Source of the DNA: Davidsoniella eucalypti
Lineage: Eukaryota > Ascomycota > Sordariomycetes > Microascales > Ceratocystidaceae
Reading direction: 5' to 3'
Assembly (NCBI GenBank): GCA_004009845.1
Contig: RMBW01000312.1
Span: 1 to 13,431, forward strand
DNA: 13,431 bases
The notes under the pieces are model-generated. The model ran no database searches. It was not told the origin of the DNA and saw only the letters and a program-made list of their open reading frames with translations. Below are positions 1 through 5,890 of this stretch, piece by piece. The stretch's first letter is position 1. Every line of letters starts with the position of its first letter. The position numbers and the translations under genes were made by a program.

Positions 1-13
1 TCATATAGACTAA

Positions 14-40
14 GCGTTAGTGTTATGAAATAACACTCGC
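14..40. other. Strong hairpin near the LINE 3' end
   Basis: AGTGTTAT (19-26) and ATAACACT (30-37) form a perfect 8-bp stem with a 3-nt loop. GCG (14-16) and CGC (38-40) extend it past a 2-nt bulge. It lies near the presumed 3' end of the antisense LINE copy, where some LINE families keep a stem-loop recognised by their reverse transcriptase. That role is inference only. Confidence 0.4.
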
Positions 41-48
41 AGACTCTC

Positions 49-137
49 CGCATGAGGCTTAGGGTGATACACAGCCTCACCTTTCGACTCCGGTGGCAAC
101 AATTCCTGCATTGAGGCTAGACTTGATACACAGCCAA
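49..137. repeat. Degenerate direct repeat pair
   Basis: GCATGAGGCTTAGGGTGATACACAGCC (given here as two parts: GCATGAGGCTTAGG, then GTGATACACAGCC, from about 50) recurs as GCATTGAGGCTAGACT, then TGATACACAGCC, from about 108, a spacing near 59 bases. The outer blocks GAGGCT and TGATACACAGCC are shared exactly. This is probably an internal duplication inside the 3' region of the antisense LINE. No function is evident. Confidence 0.5.
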
Positions 138-1453
138 CACAGCATTGCCTCGAACTTCTGTCCGTAGACCAGATCCTTCTGTTTTCTTCCTCTCTCGGTT
201 AACATAAATATCTTGCTTGTTTCTTCCTTTCCTGTTCTCTTCTTTCCTTTCCCCTCCAAGCTTACAACTCTCTGTGTACCTGACCTCCTAGTGCAACCTC
301 CTCTTCTGTTCCTGTTCTTGTTCTTATCTTTGCTCCTGCTCCTGTCCTGATCTAGTTCCACTTTACTTAATTTATTATTCTGTTTATTTCTGATATCCTG
401 AAAACACCAAAAACATCATCGCGTGACTACTCGCCTAGTGATCACTTGTTCCCCTTGAACTCCTGCCTGCCCGTCCATTACAGTTAGTCCTTCTTGTATG
501 TTTTTAGTAACGTTAAGTATTTTGTTTCAGTGATAATTGACGACTTACGTTTCATTGCAAGTGTCTAGAGACTATATAGACATTTGTTGAGCTTAACACG
601 TATGTTCATCAGTGTTGTTGTGTGGCTGTAGTTCACCTTAGAGCTCTATAAATATTGTTTATTTCGCTTGTATATAGCTGCTCTATATGCCGGTATCACA
701 CATTATTGAAAGACAATACTGGAGAACATCAGAGCACATATATAATGATAGATAGAGTGATTAGGAATTGAGTTGATCTTGGAATTAACATATCACTGTA
801 GTTGTATATACAATCCTCTTCTCTTGACTCCTCAGTTAAAACAATAATATGGCCACCTTTATATAGAATACTATGCTACCTTGTATTGATGAATTTGCAA
901 AGGTATATAACAGTGTGGCTTGAATCATAGAAGTTCGAAAGTTTCGTTTTGCATTTGATACAATATTGATGCTGTAATGTATACCAACAATATTAGTATC
1001 ATTATGTATCAGAACCTTTCAGGCTATACCAATTGCAATAATGTTGCCTTGGACATTAAGAGACACTATAGAGTAATACGACTTGTATTCACTATGCCAG
1101 TAGTCATAGTAGCTACATAACCTAGGTATTATTCGGCGGCTGTTGACAGCTAAACACACATACAAAAGAGGGCGAGGGCTCCCTTCCTTACGATGGACAT
1201 GTATTTAGTTCAACCGGACATGTGATTGGATAAATACATCTAGAAAAGTGGGTTTTTTTCGGGATTTTGCTTACGAGTAATATGTTTGTCAGCAGAAAAA
1301 ATTGGTACTAGCTCTAGGAAATAAGCCTGCCTTTTCTGATTTTTTTTCACTTTTAAAGAACAGAAGCAGTAATAATATTTGGTTTGAATGGTAATAAAAT
1401 AATTTTACAGGGCCATACGCACTAGCAAAGGTAAGTTATAGGTGCAAGGACGA

Positions 1454-1487
1454 ATCTTCATAGCTATAAGATTAATGAATTAAAAAA
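1454..1487 (+). repeat. Short A-tailed repeat, copy A
   Basis: It reads ATCTTCATAGC, TATAAGATTAATGAATT, then six A. It shares the ends of the repeat seen at 2174-2225 but lacks an internal block of about 11 bases (TCTATAGCTCC-like). No convincing flanking duplication is visible. Confidence 0.5.
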
Positions 1488-1698
1488 GAATTTTAAAATG
1501 ATTGAAGACTTGATTTTAAAAATAAAACACACAGACAATTCTCTATACAATACATAGATGCCTTGAATAAATAGGTAATTGATGATTCAATTAATGGCAT
1601 AAGTCATATATTGCTTGTGAAAGAATAAGCGCCAAAGCTCTTCTGTTAGTACAGAATTCACTAACCATAAAACAATGAATGCAGGGCTGTTATCTATT

Positions 1699-1777
1699 AA
1701 AATTGAAGGTCTTTCAATTTTTATTTATTTCATTAATATATGGAGCTATAGAGCTATGAAGATGTTGAAAATTGAAG
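1699..1777 (-). repeat. Short A-tailed repeat, copy B, with possible 10-bp duplication
   Basis: On the minus strand the core reads ATCTTCATAGCTCTATAGCT then CCATATATTAATGAAATAAA, followed by an A-rich tail. It is flanked by identical 10-mers AAAATTGAAG at 1699-1708 and 1768-1777, which could be a target-site duplication. The flanks are AT-rich, so chance is not excluded. Confidence 0.5.
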
Positions 1778-2160
1778 TTGTTTTTGCGGCTATCATGCGG
1801 TCTTTTGGAACTAATTAAACTATACTGTAAAGATAAGCATACTTGCCAGTGTTTCTTGTCAATTCTAGAAATAAAAAAGGCAATAGAACAACATAAAATA
1901 TCAAGGTAACGAAAAGAGTAATGTGATATGAATAGACTACTTTTTATCAGGAGTACAGGGCAACAACTGCTTGGTATCATTTGTAATAATGATAGATATA
2001 AATATAGACAATATCGTAAGTGAAGGCAAAGGTGGATAGTTTGAGTTTGTAAGAGTGTAAGTAATTTTTAAGGCTTCAGGTAATGTTAGAAGGTAGAAAT
2101 AGGCTGAAACAAAAATTAAACAGGCTGCAAGCATTCCAGAAGAGGACATTAGTAGGTTTT

Positions 2161-2238
2161 AAGAAACGCTACAATCTTCATAGCTCTATAGCTCCATAAG
2201 ATAAATGAATTAAAAAAAAAAAAAAAAGAAACGCTACA
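2161..2238 (+). mobile_element. Micro-retroposon with 13-bp target-site duplication, copy C
   Basis: The 13-mer AAGAAACGCTACA occurs at 2161-2173 and again at 2226-2238. Between them lie about 38 bases of core (ATCTTCATAGCTCTATAGCT, then CCATAAGATAAATGAATT) and an uninterrupted A tail (2212-2227, its last two A shared with the right duplication). The left duplication is preceded by TTTT, giving TTTT|AAGAAA at the presumed cut, close to the TT|AAAA preference known for L1-type endonucleases. A 3' A tail, duplicated target and this cut site together indicate target-primed reverse transcription of a very short RNA. It has no coding capacity and no visible A/B boxes. It is either a new ultra-short SINE or the 3' end of an unrecognised LINE. 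Confidence 0.7.
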
Positions 2239-2290
2239 GGGTTGAATTAGTGTCGACAGATTTAGAAATAAGGTCTATAAATAACATGTT

Positions 2291-2335
2291 TATAGCTCTA
2301 TAGCTCCGTAAGATTACTGAATTTTTAAAAAAAAA
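2291..2335 (+). repeat. Short A-tailed repeat, copy D
   Basis: It reads TATAGCTCTATAGCTCC, GTAAGATTACTGAATTTTT, then nine A. It is about 50 bases downstream of copy C. The core block TATAGCTCTATAGCTCC equals that of copy C apart from its first base (T for C). Possible flanking duplications (AAATAAC and AAATATAAC) are imperfect. Confidence 0.5.
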
Positions 2336-3169
2336 GAAGAAAAATATAACCTAAAAGATTTAAATTAAAAATCAAGTTGATTGCATGCAGAAATTCACTC
2401 GTAGAATACTAAATATTTCTTGGGAGTTCTACAATATAAAGCAAGTATCTAGGTACAATATAGAAAGATAGTCAACAAATTTGAAAAGGATAGTTAGCCA
2501 AACAAGATAATATAACAAGTAGATTTAATGGATATTACTGGGAATTATAGCACAATAGCGACAGACACTAACTTGATATGTATTTCAGTTAGGTTCTTTA
2601 GTTGTAAGAAGAACCACAAGACTAACATGGCAGCAGTTCAAATTATCAACAACTTTAGGTACTTATACCATTACAATAGCATGACATTAGGTGGTTGGGA
2701 TTTAGAGCTTACATGATTGATAAAACAACAAGTGTAGTGGTAGCAACTGGCACAGTTGGCATTTTAATACTGAACTTACATAGCAATCACTTTCTGTAGT
2801 ATCTGCAGGATATATTGTTCACTGAATGATTCCCGACTTATAATGCAAGTTAATATCGTCGCTAAAACACATGAGCAAAGACCAAGTTTGTTTAGAAGAA
2901 GTTCTACATAGTCATGAGTAAGAAGAATGGTAGTAGTATAATCAGCAATGATCAAGGACTTACAGTAAGTTATGTACGTAGTTCTAAAGGAATGTTTCAT
3001 TGCAAGGGAAATGTAATAAGACGTATATAAATTATGTAAGAATACCAAGAGCTCAGCACTCAAAAAAGACCAAAAAATCAGCGAAAATTAATACAATTTT
3101 GCTCGAATCCATCTCAAAACACGTTTAAAATACTTAACTCATCTCTACGAATCTATTAATACCAGTTGC

Positions 3170-3871
3170 ATGATGGCGCACGCCATGCGCGATGCATTAA
3201 GGGCGATTGAAGCCTCGAAAGACGGCGAAAGCCCAACGGTCACCCCCACTGAATCAATCAGCCTCGTACCAACACACATGGACGACAGCGAAATGACCGA
3301 CGAAATCAACACCACCATCAACAAAAACAACAAAAACAAACGCCGCATCGAGGAGATCGAGCTACCAAGCTCTGTTCAGACTACACAGAGCACCAACAAG
3401 CTTCTGCTTATCGGTGGTGGCAAGATTCCCTCCCCCAAGCACATCCGTGACTTGGTTAACTGCAATGGAGAAATGAAGGCCATTGAGGTGAGGCTGACCT
3501 CGAAGAATAACATCAGCATCACATGCAGCAGCACCTCCGCGAAGGCCAGCCTCCTCAAAACTAAGGACAGCTGGATGGCACGCCTCCGGCCTTTGGGCTG
3601 GAAGGACTGCATCGAGCCTGAAAACTGGCAACGCCTTGTGATGCACGGGATGCGTCTCGAAGAGATCGATAACTTTGCTGAAGAATTCTACGACAGCAAT
3701 GGCATCGAGGCCCTCCCGAGAGTGCGCATACTACGCAAACCTCGCCCAGGACAGACGGTCGGATCCGTCGTGTTTACTGTCCTGAACCAGGCAAGTGCGT
3801 CTGCTTGTCTCAACAAGCAGATGTTCTTTGTTGCGCAAAAAGTCAAGATTGTTAAGTATTTTTATGATTAG
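3170..3871 (+). CDS. LINE ORF1 (gag-like), lacking zinc knuckles
   Basis: A 233-residue protein that would coat LINE RNA. The N-terminal 60 residues are polar with an Asn/Lys-rich patch. Residues about 80-215 resemble the conserved ORF1 core of Tad1-type elements: W(Q)RLVMHG near residue 155, EEFYDSNGIEALPRVRIL, then a Lys-rich loop and GSVVFTVLNQ. ORF1 of related elements normally continues into two or three CCHC zinc knuckles and is about twice as long; here it ends in a short basic tail and a TAG at 3869-3871. Two adjacent ATG codons open it (3170 and 3173); the second has A at -3 and G at +4, the better context. ORF2's first ATG (3864) overlaps the stop as ATGATTAG. Whether the missing knuckles reflect an internal deletion fused near 3855, or a true short ORF1, cannot be decided here. 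Confidence 0.7.
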   Translation: MMAHAMRDALRAIEASKDGESPTVTPTESISLVPTHMDDSEMTDEINTTINKNNKNKRRIEEIELPSSVQTTQSTNKLLLIGGGKIPSPKHIRDLVNCNGEMKAIEVRLTSKNNISITCSSTSAKASLLKTKDSWMARLRPLGWKDCIEPENWQRLVMHGMRLEEIDNFAEEFYDSNGIEALPRVRILRKPRPGQTVGSVVFTVLNQASASACLNKQMFFVAQKVKIVKYFYD

Positions 3872-5000
3872 AAAACTCACGATCTTTCAGCATAACCAGG
3901 GAAAGCGTAAAGGCATTTTGGACCATCTCTTTGGATTAGCAATAACGCAGAGAGTGGAGATATTGTGCATTCAAGAACCCTGGGTATGGAAAAAAGAAGG
4001 CAAATGGATTTTCCAGGACCACCAAAACTTTCACACCGTCAAACCAGCTTTATCTCTGCTAACAAGACCAAGGGTCGTGACCTATATCCAAAAGGACATT
4101 GACTTCACAATAGAAAAGCCTCTCGACATCGCAAGCAGCGATATTCAATGCATAAGACTTCATATAGACGCGCAACCATTATTGGTCAACCTCTACAACC
4201 ATCCGACCCAACCCCTTTTACAGCACCCGCTTGTCCAGCAATGACAGGTTGGGAGTGGCATCATAGTCGGGGACTTCAACACTCATCATCCATGGTGGTC
4301 TGTGAACTGTGAGCAATCACAGCATGCAGATGAAGTCGTTGGTTGGTTGCAGAGGAACAATGCGGACTTGGTGGTGGATCCCGAGAATGCTCTGGTCAAC
4401 AGAGGCACTTTCTTCACCACCAGGTCGCAGAAAACATCAATCATCGATCTCGCCTTCCTCACTGGGCAGATGAAGCAAACGAAAACTAGTTGGACGTGTG
4501 AAGGTCTCCACGGTTCGGATCACCAGTGCATTAAATTGCAGTTCCACGACGCCCGAAAAAACGAAAAAGAGACAGAAAAAACAATATATAACTTGAAAAA
4601 AAACGGACTGGAAACAGTTCCGAGAGAGCCTCAAAAAAAGGAGGCATAAGTATTAGAAAATCTCAAAAAAAGAGATACTCGACCGGATCTGGCAGCCATT
4701 CTGACCGCCGCCATCCAGGATACCTGCGCAGAGGTGATGCCGAAGGCTCGCATCTGCCCCCGGAGTAAGCCTTGGTGGAACGACGAACTCAAGCTATTGA
4801 GGAAGTCCTTCCTGAGGCTGAACGACATTGGAAGAAGGATAAGATCTGTCACACGGAGTACAAAGAAAAACGAAACAGGTACTTCCATGCCATTATCAAA
4901 ACCAAAACTAACTATTTCAACTCTTTCTTAGAGCAAGCAACCGGTGACGAAGTCTTCACTGCTATGAGATACACGAAACCCACAACCGACTCGTATATAC
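3864..5000 (+). pseudogene. LINE ORF2, APE-type endonuclease part (broken)
   Basis: This is the N-terminal nicking endonuclease of the LINE. The motif series is complete: QHN (3888-3896), IQEPW with Glu at 3975-3977, YNHP near 4192, GDFNTHHPWW (4269 on), SIIDLAF near 4440 and GSDH (4512-4523). The conserved downstream linker follows: SKPWWNDEL near 4770 and, after a frame change, RYTKP near 4965. The start is taken as the ATG at 3864, just ahead of the endonuclease fold and overlapping the ORF1 stop; an earlier same-frame start at 3795 would read through ORF1. Breaks: in-frame TGA at 4242-4244 and TAA at 4647-4649, with clear homology continuing in frame after each, and a shift from the 3864 frame to the frame of 4772 at about 4815-4850. 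Coding stops at 5000, where LTR sequence begins. It is non-functional as sequenced. Confidence 0.8.
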
Positions 5001-5162
5001 TGTCACGGGCTAAGGCCCAGTTGGTATTTTCTAGTATTTACCTAGTCAGATAAACGGCTATAAATAGGGACCTATTCCCGCCGTATTCCAACAGATATTA
5101 GCCCTTCTCCTTCATCGGTATCAATCAAAGTCTTTTCTACTAGATTGCTTTCCACTGCCTCA
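5001..5162 (+). repeat. Diverged LTR joined head-to-tail with the 5' LTR
   Basis: A second, older LTR-like copy starts TGTCACGGGC and follows the 5' LTR along its length. It shares GGCTAAGGCCCAGTTGGTA, the TATA box TATAAATA (5059-5066), the ATCGGTATCAA primer block (5114-5124) and the GATTGCTT region. Differences concentrate in the U3 hairpin segment. It ends at GCCTCA, lacking the last 16 or so bases (through GTGTCA) of the true LTR, and the next base starts the 5' LTR. It may be a truncated solo LTR of a related subfamily, or what remains after recombination between two insertions. Confidence 0.75.
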
Positions 5163-5341
5163 TGTCAGGGGCTAAGGCCCAGTTGGTATTTGGCTAAGTA
5201 AGATACTTAGCCAGATAAACGGTTATAAATAGGGACCTATTCCCGCCGTATTCCAACAGATATTAGTCTTTCTCCTTCATCGGTATCAATCGAAGTCTTT
5301 ACTCTAGATTGCTTGCCATTGCCTCTTCCTAGTTCGTGTCA
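5163..5341 (+). repeat. 5' LTR
   Basis: A 179-bp LTR, from TGTCAGGGGC to TTCGTGTCA. It holds a TATA box and, 55 bases beyond it, the presumed start of R at 5279. A perfect inverted repeat, GGCTAAGTA (5192-5200) and TACTTAGCC (5204-5212), sits in U3 upstream of the TATA box. It matches the 3' LTR at 178 of 179 positions. It is short for gypsy elements in general, but comparable short LTRs are known in fungi. Confidence 0.95.
5224..5231 (+). promoter_or_regulatory. LTR TATA box
   Basis: TATAAATA in U3, repeated at 5059-5066 in the diverged LTR and at 11348-11355 in the 3' LTR. The presumed RNA start (5279), inferred from the self-priming match, is 55 bases downstream, within the range seen in fungi. 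It would drive the full-length element RNA. Confidence 0.6.
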
Positions 5342-5343
5342 TT

Positions 5344-5354
5344 TTGATACCGAT
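5344..5354 (+). promoter_or_regulatory. Self-priming primer-binding site
   Basis: TTGATACCGAT is the exact reverse complement of ATCGGTATCAA at 5279-5289 inside the LTR (also 5114-5124 and 11403-11413). The match is exactly 11 nt, and bases on both sides fail to pair. It begins two bases after the LTR end, the usual spacing because integrase removes two terminal bases. No tRNA 3' end (TGG start) is seen here. In Tf1/sushi elements the first 11 nt of the transcript fold back on such a site and prime reverse transcription, so R is predicted to start at 5279. Confidence 0.75.
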
Positions 5355-5374
5355 CTACCATCGTTCTCGTTCTT

Positions 5375-5500
5375 CGCACCCTACTGTGCACCTTGTTCTC
5401 TCACGCTATTCGTGACCATCACTCTACTCGCACCCTACTGTGCACTCCATTCTCTCACGCTATTCGTGACCATCGTTCGCGCACCCTACTGTGCCCTCAC
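5375..5500 (+). repeat. Leader tandem repeat with small hairpins
   Basis: CGCACCCTACTGTG begins at 5375, 5429 and 5480 (periods 54 and 51). The two full units each contain CTCTCACGCTATTCGTGACC, in which TCACG and CGTGA form a 5-bp stem around CTATT (5401-5415 and 5455-5469). The third unit is partial. Both periods are multiples of three, so the reading frame that leads into the gag-like ORF is preserved. The repeats could be part of a packaging or translation signal, or of an N-terminal coding extension. Confidence 0.7.
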
Positions 5501-5542
5501 TTCGCTATCTCACTGACTAAACGCGTCCACCTTACTTGCACC

Positions 5543-5890
5543 ATGTTGCAACTTTTCCTCCTTCACCTCTGGGCTGCCATCCTTGGAGCCCACCACGGCA
5601 CCGCCGAAGGTCTCGCCCTCGCATTTCTCGCAATTGCCTTCACCCACTTCATGCTAGACATCACGCGCCGCTTCTTGCTGGCCTTCAAGCCGCGCCATGT
5701 CGTCACCCCCTTTCTCCACCAGAGACGCCTCTGGAAACACCAGGGCTGGTGCTATTTAGCCCTGTTCAAACGCTCTGAGCGACCCCGTCTGGCCAAACTA
5801 CTTGGCCCCTTTCCCGCAGGCCCTGCCATCCTCGCACACGCTGCCCACTTTCATGACCACCTGCACTGTTGTCCATCTCCACGGATATAA
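5543..5890 (+). pseudogene. Probable N-terminal part of Gag, hydrophobic
   Basis: An open frame of about 115 codons from an ATG at 5543 (CACCATGT context) to TAA at 5888-5890. Most codons end in C or G, as in the rest of gag-pol, which supports real coding. Residues 1-16 and about 23-48 are hydrophobic (LQLFLLHLWAAILG and LALAFLAIAF), followed by a basic, Trp-containing region. That resembles a signal or membrane segment and is unusual for a Gag. The main gag frame opens at 5857 just before this one closes and has no ATG until 6253, so a single missing base at about 5857-5885 would join the two into a Gag of about 660 residues. It could instead be a separate small upstream ORF. The frame also extends upstream through the leader repeats to 5393. 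Confidence 0.55.

Larger units (their letters stand above)
1..487 (-). mobile_element. 5'-truncated LINE 3' end, antisense
   Basis: Read on the minus strand, positions 487 down to about 203 match the plus-strand end of the window (about 13108-13430): the stretch around GTGATCACT, the motif CAGAATAATAAATTAAGTAAA, the purine-rich run of AGGAGCA/AGGAACA-type units, and TTGTAAGCTTGGAGGGGAA. Identity is roughly 85% by eye, and the right copy has about 35 extra bases inside the purine run. Similarity starts abruptly at about 487, as expected for a LINE copy truncated at its 5' end. Positions 1-202 continue outward, but the right copy leaves the window before they can be compared, so the true LINE 3' end is unknown. 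A minus-strand open frame across 77-361 is only a consequence of purine richness. The family assignment rests on the linked ORF2 at the right. Confidence 0.75.
488..3070. other. AT-rich intergenic DNA, no gene seen
   Basis: About 2.6 kb rich in A and T with frequent stops in all frames. The few open frames (largest about 95 codons, 2776-3063 minus) have no recognisable domain or codon bias. A 9-bp inverted repeat lies at 1199-1207 and 1231-1239 (ATGTATTTA / TAAATACAT). Four copies of a short A-tailed repeat are listed separately. No tRNA, rRNA or splice-supported gene was found. The composition differs sharply from the C-ending codons of the chromovirus downstream. Confidence 0.6.
3071..5000 (+). 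mobile_element. Tad1/I-like LINE, 5' half
   Basis: This is the 5' part of a non-LTR retrotransposon: a short leader (about 3071-3169), ORF1, and the endonuclease part of ORF2. It is interrupted at 5001 by LTR sequence and resumes at 11466. The 5' end is approximate because no target-site duplication could be paired within the window. The order ORF1, APE endonuclease, reverse transcriptase, RNase H is that of Tad1/I-type fungal elements. It is degenerate, with two nonsense codons and a frameshift in this half alone. Confidence 0.8.

Noticed and set aside
77..361. 94-codon minus-strand ORF rich in Lys and Arg
   Set aside because: It falls in the purine-rich LINE 3' region, where stops are rare by composition. 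The plus-strand copy at the right shares the text but has an indel and differing frames upstream.
1199..1239. Inverted repeat ATGTATTTA/TAAATACAT
   Set aside because: A 9-bp AT-rich pair is expected by chance in this composition; it has no terminator-like or mobile-element context.
1714..3063. Several open frames of 60-95 codons in the AT-rich region (1714-1980, 1937-2149, 2528-2716, 2776-3063)
   Set aside because: They are short, have no codon bias or domains, and overlap the short retroposon copies; they were not called as genes.
3100..3112. TGCTCGAATCCA, resembling a polymerase III B box
   Set aside because: It is an isolated imperfect match with no A box or tRNA fold, in the LINE leader; not enough for a tRNA or SINE promoter.
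3362..3646. Minus-strand frames over LINE ORF1
   Set aside because: They are shadows of ORF1, with no recognisable domain.
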